DNA of 48,987 nucleotides from an uncultured Bacteroidales bacterium. GTDB taxonomy: Bacteria > Bacteroidota > Bacteroidia > Bacteroidales > UBA932. This document shows, piece after piece, positions 17,828 through 25,939 of this stretch (the first letter of the stretch is position 1; every line of letters starts with the position of its first letter). The translations under genes were made by a program, and so were the position numbers. Where the stretch lies: positions 1-48,987 of the forward strand of contig ONOQ01000009.1 in the NCBI GenBank assembly GCA_900319485.1, in the 5' to 3' direction. The notes below the pieces were generated by a model. The model was not told the DNA's origin and ran no database searches. It saw only the letters and a program-made list of their open reading frames with translations.

Positions 17828-18574
17828 ATGGGACTGTTAAACGGAAAAGTGGCCCTTGTAACGGGAGCCGCACGCGGCATTGGCAAGGCCATTGCCCTCA
17901 AATTTGCCTCTGAAGGGGCTTCTATAGCATTCACGGACCTTGTAATCAACGAGGCCGCGGAGGAAACCGTAAAAGAACTTGAAGCCCTTGGCGTAAAGGT
18001 TAAGGCTTACGCCTCCAATGCGGCCGATTTCGAGGCCACGCAGGAGGTTGTAGCAGAAATTGAGAAGGAGTTCGGCAGGGTGGATATCCTTGTAAACAAC
18101 GCCGGAATCACCAAGGACGGCCTTGTGATGCGTATGAGTGAGGCCCAGTGGGACGCCGTCATTGACGTCAATATGAAGAGCGCCTTCAATTTCCTTCACG
18201 CCGTTGTGCCCATCATGGCACGCCAGAAGGGCGGCAGCATCATCAATATGGCATCCATCGCCGGACAGACCGGCAATCCCGGCCAGGTGAACTATTCGGC
18301 CTCCAAAGCCGGCCTCATTGCAATGGCAAAGTCAGTGGCAAAGGAGATGGGACCCCGCGGAGTACGCGCCAATGCCATTGCTCCCGGCTATGTCATCACC
18401 GAAATGACGGAAGTCCTGCCCCAGGCCGTGAAGGATGAATTCATCAAGCTTATCCCCCTCAAACGCGGCGCAACCGTGGAAGAGATTGCCAATACAGCCC
18501 TTTATCTGGCTTCTGACCTCTCTTCCTATGTCACAGGCCAGGTAATTGCCGTGAACGGCGGAATGTACTGCTAA
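17828..18574 (+). CDS. fabG: 3-oxoacyl-ACP reductase FabG
   Basis: A 248-aa short-chain dehydrogenase, most likely the NADPH-dependent reductase of type II fatty-acid synthesis. Seen: cofactor motif TGAARGIGKAIA (12-23), NNAG near 89, catalytic Ser in NMASIAGQTGNPGQ, YSASK with the catalytic Tyr and Lys, and a C-terminal YVTGQVIAVNGGMYC. The last motif and the overall match favour FabG over other family members, but substrate cannot be proven from sequence. It starts directly after the nhaA stop and ends the ahcY-nhaA-fabG unit. Confidence 0.9.
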   Translation: MGLLNGKVALVTGAARGIGKAIALKFASEGASIAFTDLVINEAAEETVKELEALGVKVKAYASNAADFEATQEVVAEIEKEFGRVDILVNNAGITKDGLVMRMSEAQWDAVIDVNMKSAFNFLHAVVPIMARQKGGSIINMASIAGQTGNPGQVNYSASKAGLIAMAKSVAKEMGPRGVRANAIAPGYVITEMTEVLPQAVKDEFIKLIPLKRGATVEEIANTALYLASDLSSYVTGQVIAVNGGMYC

Positions 18575-18603
18575 GCAAAGCGCTGACGCTGAGACGTTTA
18601 ACA

Positions 18604-18637
18604 AAAGTCGGGTGCACCTCAAGGTGTACCCGACTTT
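18604..18637. terminator. Bidirectional intrinsic terminator
   Basis: A 16-bp inverted repeat with one G-T wobble (18604-18619 with 18622-18637), beginning AAA and ending TTT. It separates fabG from the convergent barrel gene. Confidence 0.8.
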
Positions 18638-18667
18638 GCGTAATTAACTAAGAATCAGTTAATTAGA

Positions 18668-19387
18668 TTACAGGCTGAAGATGAAGCCAAGCATAATGTT
18701 GGCGGAGTCTACGTCAAGACCTATACGGCTAACAGTGGTAGTGCTCTTGGAGTTGTCGGCATTGATCTGGGTCTGGGTAAGGTTCTGGAAACCTGCGGTG
18801 CCGATATGGGCCATAATGGAGAAGTGGCCGTCGAACTTTACGAGGAAGCCAGGACGTGCGCCAATCTCAAGAAGGCCATAGGTGGGACCCTGTACCCAAG
18901 CTCCTGTAGCCTGGTTGAGGTTTTCCTGTTTAATGGAGCTGTAACCGATGACACCATCTACAAAGAGGTCGAAACGGCGGCTGTTGACAATGGAGAAACG
19001 GAAGTAAGGTGCAAAACGGACACCGTCAATCTTACGTCCACCCACATTTACACCAACACTGTTGTTGGCAGAAAGTCTGTCACCGGAAACACCTGCGGCG
19101 GCGAGGAGAAGGCCCTTGTAATCATTGGGATCGAGAGAGCCGAGGGCTGCGATGCCGTGCATATAACCGATTGTTCCACCAACTGCCATACGGTCGTTGA
19201 TACGGAAACCGACTTCCGGCATAAACTTGAAGGAAGTACCGCTGGTCTTGGAGTTTGCGGTATTCTGTCCATCGTCAAAAGAACTGGTGGAGAATGCCAC
19301 GGAACCGCCAAAGTAAAGCTGGGCGTTTGCCTTGGTGCCGATGAGCATCATAAGAGCAGCAGCTGCTGCAAAGATGATTTTTTTCAT
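18668..19387 (-). CDS. Small outer-membrane beta-barrel protein
   Basis: A 239-aa protein with signal peptide (MKKIIFAAAAALMMLIGTKA, cut after NAQ) and strand pattern PEVGFRINDRMAVGGTIGYMHG, VRFAPYFRFSIV, ending in SANIMLGFIFSL, a barrel-type terminal strand. It belongs to the broad porin-like (OmpA/OmpW-sized) group common in Bacteroidota; no ligand can be assigned. It resembles, more distantly, the other barrels at 30501, 36275, 37048 and 37764. Transcribed toward fabG. Confidence 0.8.
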   Translation of the reverse strand: MKKIIFAAAAALMMLIGTKANAQLYFGGSVAFSTSSFDDGQNTANSKTSGTSFKFMPEVGFRINDRMAVGGTIGYMHGIAALGSLDPNDYKGLLLAAAGVSGDRLSANNSVGVNVGGRKIDGVRFAPYFRFSIVNSRRFDLFVDGVIGYSSIKQENLNQATGAWVQGPTYGLLEIGARPGFLVKFDGHFSIMAHIGTAGFQNLTQTQINADNSKSTTTVSRIGLDVDSANIMLGFIFSL

Positions 19388-19423
19388 AATGGTAGTTTTA
19401 AGTTGATTTGTTTATATTGGTTT

Positions 19424-20161
19424 CTAATATTTGTCGTCTATATCCTCAATCTTGTTCTCCACGTAGCTTAAAAAGCGCTTGCGGAGGTTTTCTGGATAAT
19501 TATCATTTTTCTTTACATCTTTCTCGATCTGATAGATCTTAGCTTCAATCTGTCCGGCCTTGCGGAGGTCCTTTTTACTCACGGCGCTCCTGTACTGATT
19601 GAGAAGGCCGTTTACTCCGGTGCGTTTGCAAAGCCAGGGAAGGGTATAGGGAATATCCTCCGGCTTTGTTTCTTCCTCCACAAAAATCTCCGAGTTAATG
19701 CTCAGACGTGCACCCTTTGTGTCTTCTATCATGGACTTGGCCTGTTTGTAGGGGAAACGCTTTTTACCTCCGTCCACCTCCGGCACGGAGAAAACAACGG
19801 CCTTTTCAACAGATGGTGCGCTATTGAAAACCGGCACCAGATTCTCCATCTCCTCTGCCTGCAGGGAGAAGGAATCACGGACGCGCAGACCGTTCTCATC
19901 AAGAAGCGAAAGTTCCATATCCAGGGCCGATATCACAGCATCTGTTTCCTTACGGACAGGGACTACGGCCTGGATGTTCCACAGCTTGGGATTATCCTGG
20001 TCCGGGGACATATACACACGGACATCGGCCCCGGGAGAGAAGGAATCGAATCCGCTGCCGGCAAATTCCATCTGGCCTTTGGGGACGAAGATTTCTACAG
20101 GTTTTTTTGCGCAGGAGCAAAGCGCCAGGGCCGACAAGGCCACAAGGATAAACTTTTTCAT
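19424..20161 (-). CDS. Lipoprotein of unknown function, copy B of a tandem pair
   Basis: A 245-aa lipoprotein (MKKFILVALSALALCSCAKK; lipobox Cys near 17-18). It aligns along its length with the gene before it: VEIFVPKGQMEFAGSGFDSFSPGADVRVY against TELYVPKNTVEFAGNAFTSFSLGADVKLY, the shared IQAVVPVRKE, the N-LVPV-NSA segment, and a C-terminal Lys/Glu-rich region ending in a (D/E)-rich tail. The C-terminal third looks helical and charged, possibly a coiled coil. The ATG at 20161 begins the signal peptide and follows the stop of copy A by 8 nt. No known domain was recognised. Confidence 0.8.
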   Translation of the reverse strand: MKKFILVALSALALCSCAKKPVEIFVPKGQMEFAGSGFDSFSPGADVRVYMSPDQDNPKLWNIQAVVPVRKETDAVISALDMELSLLDENGLRVRDSFSLQAEEMENLVPVFNSAPSVEKAVVFSVPEVDGGKKRFPYKQAKSMIEDTKGARLSINSEIFVEEETKPEDIPYTLPWLCKRTGVNGLLNQYRSAVSKKDLRKAGQIEAKIYQIEKDVKKNDNYPENLRKRFLSYVENKIEDIDDKY

Positions 20162-20169
20162 ACCTTGGA

Positions 20170-20922
20170 TCAATCGTAGCGGTCTTCAATTTGGTCTTCG
20201 CGGTCTTCTACGTACTCCACAAAGCGGTCACGGAGCCAGGACGGAACGCTTCCGTCGTTTTTTACCTTCTTCTCTATGGACCAGAGCTGATCCTCGATCT
20301 GCTTCGCGCGGCGGTTGTTGTCGTTGCGGAGAGCAGACTCATACTGGCTCAGGAGGCCATAGACGCCGTACTTCTTGCAAAGGGCGTCAAGGGTGTTGGG
20401 GTTTTCCTGCTTGGGCTGCTCTGCCACAGCGGCAACGCCTTTACTGGAAGCGACGTTGAAATCCATCCTCACTCCCTTGGTGTTTGCAAGCAGCTTTTCC
20501 GCTTCTTTCTTGGTGAAATACTTCTTCACGCCATCCTGAGCCACCGAGAACACTATTGTGCGCTCAATGTTATCGGCCGAATTGTACACGGGGACAAGGT
20601 TTGCAAGATCCTCTCCCTCAAGGACAAAACCGTCACGTATACGGATTCCGCGCTCATCAAGCGGAACAAGGTTGATGCTGAGGCCGTCAATTGCACCCTT
20701 CACCTCCTTGCGGACAGGGATTACGGCCTGGACTGTCCATTCTTTGGATGCATCGGGATTCTGCGACGTGTAGAGTTTTACATCGGCCCCAAGGGAGAAT
20801 GATGTAAAAGCGTTGCCCGCAAACTCCACCGTGTTTTTAGGGACATAAAGTTCTGTTGGTTTGTCACTTCCGCAGGCCCATGCCAATGCAGTGAAGCAAA
20901 AGAGAACGAACAGTTTTTTCAT
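20170..20922 (-). CDS. Lipoprotein of unknown function, copy A of a tandem pair
   Basis: A 250-aa lipoprotein (MKKLFVLFCFTALAWACGSD; lipobox Cys17). It is paralogous to the next gene (see shared motifs there), so the pair arose by tandem duplication and then diverged. A helical, charged C-terminal part contains CKKYGVYGLLSQYESALRND and ends DREDQIEDRYD. The start at 20922 is chosen because it opens the signal peptide. A good promoter (-7 at 20961-20954) lies 31 nt upstream, next to repeated sites that could bind the AraC-type regulator encoded beside it. Confidence 0.8.
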   Translation of the reverse strand: MKKLFVLFCFTALAWACGSDKPTELYVPKNTVEFAGNAFTSFSLGADVKLYTSQNPDASKEWTVQAVIPVRKEVKGAIDGLSINLVPLDERGIRIRDGFVLEGEDLANLVPVYNSADNIERTIVFSVAQDGVKKYFTKKEAEKLLANTKGVRMDFNVASSKGVAAVAEQPKQENPNTLDALCKKYGVYGLLSQYESALRNDNNRRAKQIEDQLWSIEKKVKNDGSVPSWLRDRFVEYVEDREDQIEDRYD

Positions 20923-20953
20923 ATGTTGAATGTGGTTTGTCTTACAAGCAACA

Positions 20954-20984
20954 CAAAGATAGACAACCACACCCGCGTGTGCAA
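20954..20984 (-). promoter_or_regulatory. Promoter of the lipoprotein pair
   Basis: On the minus strand TTG (20984-20982) and TATCTTTG (20961-20954) are 20 nt apart. CACAC-N4-GTGTG (20968-20981 region) lies in the spacer as a small inverted repeat. Confidence 0.7.
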
Positions 20985-21031
20985 CATACGCGCGTTACCG
21001 TTCGTAAAAACTATGTTGCAAATCGTAAAAA
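20980..21031. promoter_or_regulatory. Possible AraC-type operator: repeats upstream of the lipoprotein promoter
   Basis: TTTTTACGA occurs twice on the minus strand (21031-21023 and 21010-21002), exactly 21 bp apart, i.e. two helical turns on the same face, as AraC-family dimers prefer. An inverted pair TGCAACATA (20980-20988) and TATGTTGCA (21012-21020) interlocks with them. The block lies just upstream of the -33 element and just after the AraC-like gene. Confidence 0.45.
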
Positions 21032-21037
21032 GGAGCC

Positions 21038-22084
21038 TTATCCCTTGTGTTCCATCCACTCAGACGGGCTCACTCCGGTGATTTTCTTGAAACTGCGATA
21101 GAAGGACACACGGTCCGAGAAACCGGATCTGTCGGCCACTTCCGTGATGGAAAGCGGGGGCTTTTCCTCCATAAGAAGGCGGGCGTAACGGATGCGCCAA
21201 CTATTTACATAGTCGGAGAAGGACTGTTTTGCAAGCTGATTAATACAGGCCGATACATAGGTTCTGTTGGAACCAACCGCCTCTGCCAAATCGGCCACGG
21301 TCAGTCCCTTGGAGCGGAAAAGCTGCTGTGCCTGCATCTGGGCCTGGATCTTTTCCATCAGTGCCGCCTGGGAACTGTCGTCAGAGTCGGAAAAACCGTC
21401 CACAGATTCCGCAACCCTCACTTCATCGGCCGGAAACTCCGTCTTGTTCCCAAAATAGAAGATGGAAAACAGAAGGGCAGAGAAGCCCACAGACGGAATC
21501 ATCAGTTCCCAGGACCCCATAAAGTGATCGCGGCCAAGCAGATTCACCGTGAAAGACATCATTGCGGTGACAACCAGCAGCACCAGAAGGACAAACAGAG
21601 GGTCCAGTCGCTTTTCCTCAGGATTTGAGTAAAAGTTGTTTACGCTGAGGCGGAAACGGAACAGGTCACGAGCGGCTATTACGCTGGAATAGATTGTAAC
21701 CAGCGGGAACAGTGCCTGGGCGGCCATCTGGGCGCCGCCAAGGCCCTGCAGCCACCCGGCAAGGGAACATACAAAAACCGCCACTGCCGGTATAAACCAC
21801 CAGAGATACGTCCAAGTCCGGGGTACGCTCTTTCCGGTAAGGCACTTCACATAGAGGGCATAGAGAGGGTATACAGAGAGATTGCAAAGGTAATAGAGAC
21901 TCTCCGAAAAACGGCTCTGGAGCCCGTTAAAATGTAGATAGTGGCAGAAATACAGTGCCGATGTCACAATGCCGAAGACCGCCAGCGCAATATGTGCGCG
22001 GTCGGCCTTCCTTATCTGGAAAAGAAGGATGGCGGTCCATACAAGACACACCATGAACGGCATTGTGGTGGCCAGAGAGTACAT
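21038..22084 (-). CDS. Membrane-anchored AraC family transcription regulator
   Basis: A 348-aa protein whose first 215 residues form about six or seven membrane helices (e.g. PFMVCLVWTAILLFQI, TYLWWFIPAVAVFVCSLAGW, LFVLLVLLVVTAMMSFTVNLL). After a linker (about 220-245), a C-terminal AraC-type double helix-turn-helix (about 250-345) follows: LTVADLAEAVGSNRTYVSACINQ and ITEVADRSGFSDRVSFYRSFKKITG. It probably senses an envelope signal and regulates nearby genes. The adjacent lipoprotein pair with phased repeats at its promoter is the likely target (inference). Its own -7 element lies 5 nt before the ATG. Confidence 0.88.
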   Translation of the reverse strand: MYSLATTMPFMVCLVWTAILLFQIRKADRAHIALAVFGIVTSALYFCHYLHFNGLQSRFSESLYYLCNLSVYPLYALYVKCLTGKSVPRTWTYLWWFIPAVAVFVCSLAGWLQGLGGAQMAAQALFPLVTIYSSVIAARDLFRFRLSVNNFYSNPEEKRLDPLFVLLVLLVVTAMMSFTVNLLGRDHFMGSWELMIPSVGFSALLFSIFYFGNKTEFPADEVRVAESVDGFSDSDDSSQAALMEKIQAQMQAQQLFRSKGLTVADLAEAVGSNRTYVSACINQLAKQSFSDYVNSWRIRYARLLMEEKPPLSITEVADRSGFSDRVSFYRSFKKITGVSPSEWMEHKG

Positions 22085-22089
22085 TTATA

Positions 22090-22097
22090 CAAAGATA
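22090..22097 (-). promoter_or_regulatory. -7 element of the AraC-type regulator gene, leaderless arrangement
   Basis: TATCTTTG (minus strand) ends 5 nt before the ATG at 22084. Confidence 0.65.
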
Positions 22098-22111
22098 ATC
22101 AGAATACCTCA

Positions 22112-23710
22112 CTATTGCAAAGCCGCGCGCACAAACTCCACAAAAATGGGCTGGGGATTTTCCGGCGTACTTTTGAGTTCCGGATGGAACTGAACGGCCA
22201 CAAAGAACGGATGTGACGGTATTTCAACTATTTCCACAAGGTTGTGATCCGGATTCACCCCACTTACCACCATGCCGGCGTCTTCAAATGCCTGACGGTA
22301 TTTATTGTTGAATTCGTAACGGTGGCGGTGTCGCTCGGATATATAATCGGCACCATATATCCTCCGCGCCAGCGTTCCTTCCTTTATATGGCAGGGATAT
22401 GCCCCAAGGCGCATCGTTCCGCCTTTCATAGTGAGCTTTTTCTGTTCCTCCATCATATCTATTACCGGATAGGACGTGTTCGGATTGTCTTCCGTAGAGG
22501 CGGCATCGGCCCAGCCAAGCACATTGCGGGCAAATTCCACAACCGCCATCTGCATACCAAGGCATATCCCAAAGAAGGGAACCCCGTGCTCCCTGGCGTA
22601 TTTCACCGCACATATCTTCCCTTCCAGGCCGCGGGACCCGAATCCTGGGGCAACCAGGATGCCTTTCATAGGGCCCAGGACCTCTTCCACATTGGAGGGG
22701 TCTAGGTGCTCGGAATGGACGCAGTGAACATTTACCCTGCAGTGATTGGCCGCTCCGGCGTGTATAAAACTTTCCTGGATGCTCTTGTACGCATCCTGAA
22801 GTTCCACGTATTTTCCTACAAGGGCAATGTCCACTTCACTCTGAGGATTTTTCAGCCTTTCCAGGAAAGCCTTAAGGCCGGAAAGATCCGGCTCCGGGAG
22901 GCCCGGGATTTCAAGTTTATTAACAACAAGGGTGTCAAGATGCTCGGCCTCCATATTGAACGGGACCTGGTAAATGCTCCAGGCGTCCATAGACTCAATT
23001 ACGTGGCCGGGCTTGACATTGCAGAAAAGGGCAATTTTGCGGCGCAGTTCCGGCGTAAGTTCCTTTTCCGTACGGCACACAATGATGTCCGGATGCACGC
23101 CCTGAGACTGGAGTTCCTGCACTGAATGCTGTGTGGGCTTGGTCTTAAGTTCCTGAGCGGCCCTGAGGTAGGGAATCAGGGTAAGGTGGATGCTAAGGAA
23201 GTCCTCTTCCGGCAACTCCCATTGGAGTTGACGCATAGCCTCCACAAAAGGCTGGCTTTCCATATCGCCAACGGTGCCTCCAACCTCTGTGATAACAATG
23301 TCATAGTTGCCGGTTTGGCCAAGCAGAAGCATCCTGCGCTTGATTTCGTCAGTTATATGTGGCACTATCTGGACCGTTTTTCCAAGATAGGCGCCTTCCC
23401 TCTCACGCGTTATGACGGTGTTGTATATCCTTCCAGTAGTGACGTTATTGGCCTGGGACGTATGAATTCCAAGGAAACGCTCATAGTGGCCAAGGTCAAG
23501 GTCGGTCTCGGCCCCGTCCTCCGTCACATAACACTCCCCGTGCTCATAGGGATTGAGGGTGCCGGGGTCTATATTGAGATACGGGTCAAATTTCTGGATT
23601 GTTACGCGCAGTCCCCTTGCCTGAAGTAGTTTGGCAAGGGATGCGGCAATAATCCCCTTCCCAAGGGAAGATGCCACGCCTCCCGTTACAAAAATGTATT
23701 TTGTATCCAT
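22112..23710 (-). CDS. pyrG: CTP synthase
   Basis: A 532-aa enzyme making CTP from UTP, ATP and glutamine. The N-terminal synthase domain starts KYIFVTGGVASSLGKGIIAASLA with the P-loop. The C-terminal glutaminase has the nucleophile Cys in FFGICLGMQMAV (near residue 385) and the His/Glu pair in VQFHPELKSTP near 510. All regions expected for the family are present. It starts one base after the stop of the glutamine synthetase gene, which makes its substrate, so the two are probably one transcript. Confidence 0.97.
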   Translation of the reverse strand: MDTKYIFVTGGVASSLGKGIIAASLAKLLQARGLRVTIQKFDPYLNIDPGTLNPYEHGECYVTEDGAETDLDLGHYERFLGIHTSQANNVTTGRIYNTVITREREGAYLGKTVQIVPHITDEIKRRMLLLGQTGNYDIVITEVGGTVGDMESQPFVEAMRQLQWELPEEDFLSIHLTLIPYLRAAQELKTKPTQHSVQELQSQGVHPDIIVCRTEKELTPELRRKIALFCNVKPGHVIESMDAWSIYQVPFNMEAEHLDTLVVNKLEIPGLPEPDLSGLKAFLERLKNPQSEVDIALVGKYVELQDAYKSIQESFIHAGAANHCRVNVHCVHSEHLDPSNVEEVLGPMKGILVAPGFGSRGLEGKICAVKYAREHGVPFFGICLGMQMAVVEFARNVLGWADAASTEDNPNTSYPVIDMMEEQKKLTMKGGTMRLGAYPCHIKEGTLARRIYGADYISERHRHRYEFNNKYRQAFEDAGMVVSGVNPDHNLVEIVEIPSHPFFVAVQFHPELKSTPENPQPIFVEFVRAALQ

Positions 23711-23711
23711 A

Positions 23712-25859
23712 CTAACTTATAAAAAGTAATTCACGGTACTTTGGAAGCGGCCAGAGGTCGTTGTCCGTTATTTCCTCAAGGCTGTCTATGCCTTTTCTCA
23801 ATTCCTGGAGTATTACCGACGCTTTTTCCGCTGCCAGGGCCTTTTCAAAAGCGTTTTCGCAGGACTCGGCATATCCACGGGCGGCGTCAAGTTCATCGGC
23901 CTTGCCCCTTATGTCTGAAAGAAGGCCGCTGCATTCCTTGATGAGGGACATCTGGGTGGAGGCAAGGCTCTGCCAGTTATCCGGGAAATTCTGCCTCATA
24001 AGGTTGAGGTTATCAAGGAGCCTGCTCTGGTATTTCACTCCGGCGGGGATGATGTGGTTTACGGCCATCCTTCCGGCCACACGGGCCTCTATGAGAACCT
24101 TTTTGGAGTAGGTCTCCCACTTTACCTCGTTGCGGGCCTCCAGTTCTTTCCGGCTGTAAACTCCTGTTTGCGTGAATAATTCCACGCTGGAAGGGGATGT
24201 GAACTGGCAGAACATCCTGGGAATGCTGTTTTCCGTGTCAAGCCCACGCCGGGCGGCCTCCTTTTTCCATTCCTCGCTGTAGCCATTGCCATCAAAGCAC
24301 ACTGTATCCAGTACGCTTGAAATGAGAGGTTTGAGGCAGTCCATTATAGCCTCTTCAAGATTTGCCCCGCCGGCTACGGCCTTATCCACGGATGCCTTGA
24401 ACTCCGTAAGTTGCTGAGCCACGGCTGCGCTAAGAACGGTAAGCGCCCCTGCACAGTTGGCGCTGGAACCAACCGCCCTGAACTCAAAGCGGTTTCCGGT
24501 AAATGCAAACGGGGAAGTCCTGTTACGGTCTGTGTTATCCACAAAAATCTCCGGGATTTCCACAAGGCCTATGCCCCTGCCTCTTTTTCCCGTAATTTCA
24601 ATGCTGGTGCTGGAAGGAAGTTCCTGAAGGCGGCGCATCACCTCCGTCATAGTCTGACCAAGGAAGGCCGATATTATTGCCGGCGGCGCCTCCTGTGCCC
24701 CAAGCCGATGGGCGTTTCCGGCGCTTGCCACGCTGGCTTTGAGAAGGCCGTTATGTCGCTGGACTGCCGCCAGCACATTAACAAAGAAGGTCATAAACTG
24801 GAGGTTCCCCTTTGCGTCTTTTCCCGGGGCAAGAAGTTGAACTCCCGTATCCGTTCCCAATGACCAGTTGTTGTGCTTTCCGCTTCCGTTTATGCCGGCA
24901 AATGGTTTTTCGTGAAAAAGGACCACAAAACCGTGCTTTCTTGCAAGCCGGTTCATAACGTTCATAATCATCTGGTTGTGGTCATTGGAGAGATTGGCTT
25001 CCTCATACACCGGAGCCATCTCAAACTGATTGGGCGCAACCTCGTTGTGGCGGGTTTTCAGCGGTATTCCAAGTTTGTATCCCGCCGTCTCCACATCTTT
25101 CATAAATGCCGCCACGCGGGAAGGAATGGCGCCAAAATAGTGGTCTCCAAGTTGCTGATTCTTGGAGGAAGAATGCCCCATAAGGGTCCTTCCCGTAAGA
25201 AGAAGATCGGGCCTTGCCGCAAAGAGGTCCTCGTCCACAAGGAAATACTCCTGCTCCCATCCAAGATAGGTATTTACCCTGTTCACAGCCGGGTCAAACA
25301 GCCGGCATATAGGGACGGCAGCATCGGAAAGAGCCTTCAGGGCCTTTTTAAACGGGGTTTTATAGTCCAGAGCCTCCCCAGTGTAGGAGATGAAGACCGA
25401 TGGAATACAGAGAGTGTCGTCCTGGATAAAAACCGGGGATGAGGGGTCCCAGGCCGTATAACCGCGGGCCTCGAATGTGGCGCGGATGCCGCCATTGGGG
25501 AAAGAAGACGCATCCGGTTCCTGCTGCACAAGGGACTTCCCGTCAAACTGCTCTATCACGCCGTCACTGCCGTCGGGAATGATGAAGGCATCGTGTTTTT
25601 CCGCCGTCCCGCCCGTGAGAGGCTGGAACCAGTGGGTGACGTGGGTTGCCCCGTGGGCCATTGCCCATTCTTTCATTTCTCGCGCCACGATATCGGCCTT
25701 GGCGGCATCAAGGGGAGCACCGACGTTGTATTTCTTGAGTTTGTTGAGGCCGAAGACCAGAGAGCCAAAGTATTCTGAGGGCCTTCCTGCAGGGGTGTCC
25801 GTTTCCCGGGCCTTCTTCTTGAAGGCGTCCTGCACAACGCTAGATCTAAAATGTCCCAT
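23712..25859 (-). CDS. glnN: Glutamine synthetase type III
   Basis: A 715-aa GSIII, the large dodecameric glutamine synthetase typical of Bacteroidota, forming glutamine from glutamate, ammonia and ATP. Characteristic: ATHVTHWFQPLTGGTAEKHDAF near residues 70-90, the RHNEVAPNQFEMAPVYEEAN and GSGKHNNWSL regions of the active site, and NRTSPFAFTGNRFEFRAVGSS. An alternative GTG at 25886 overlaps the -7 element, so it would not be transcribed; the ATG at 25859 gives MGHFRSSVVQDAF, fitting family N-termini. It is followed by pyrG, and guaA, another glutamine user, lies upstream. Confidence 0.95.
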   Translation of the reverse strand: MGHFRSSVVQDAFKKKARETDTPAGRPSEYFGSLVFGLNKLKKYNVGAPLDAAKADIVAREMKEWAMAHGATHVTHWFQPLTGGTAEKHDAFIIPDGSDGVIEQFDGKSLVQQEPDASSFPNGGIRATFEARGYTAWDPSSPVFIQDDTLCIPSVFISYTGEALDYKTPFKKALKALSDAAVPICRLFDPAVNRVNTYLGWEQEYFLVDEDLFAARPDLLLTGRTLMGHSSSKNQQLGDHYFGAIPSRVAAFMKDVETAGYKLGIPLKTRHNEVAPNQFEMAPVYEEANLSNDHNQMIMNVMNRLARKHGFVVLFHEKPFAGINGSGKHNNWSLGTDTGVQLLAPGKDAKGNLQFMTFFVNVLAAVQRHNGLLKASVASAGNAHRLGAQEAPPAIISAFLGQTMTEVMRRLQELPSSTSIEITGKRGRGIGLVEIPEIFVDNTDRNRTSPFAFTGNRFEFRAVGSSANCAGALTVLSAAVAQQLTEFKASVDKAVAGGANLEEAIMDCLKPLISSVLDTVCFDGNGYSEEWKKEAARRGLDTENSIPRMFCQFTSPSSVELFTQTGVYSRKELEARNEVKWETYSKKVLIEARVAGRMAVNHIIPAGVKYQSRLLDNLNLMRQNFPDNWQSLASTQMSLIKECSGLLSDIRGKADELDAARGYAESCENAFEKALAAEKASVILQELRKGIDSLEEITDNDLWPLPKYRELLFIS

Positions 25860-25885
25860 AATGACTTCAAAATCAATACGGGACA

Positions 25886-25918
25886 CAAATTTGGCGATAT
25901 TTTAAAACAATTGCAAAA
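25886..25918 (-). promoter_or_regulatory. Promoter of glutamine synthetase III-pyrG
   Basis: On the minus strand TTTTG (25918-25914) and CAAATTTG (25893-25886) are 20 nt apart; the first base of the -7 departs from TAnnTTTG. Expected start near 25880, about 20 nt before the ATG. This decides the start codon against GTG 25886. Confidence 0.55.
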
Positions 25919-25939
25919 CTTATTTTGATTTTTTGAATG

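Noticed and set aside
25859-25886. GTG start for glutamine synthetase III at 25886
   Set aside because: The GTG overlaps the predicted -7 element, so it would not be on the mRNA; the ATG at 25859 fits family N-termini.
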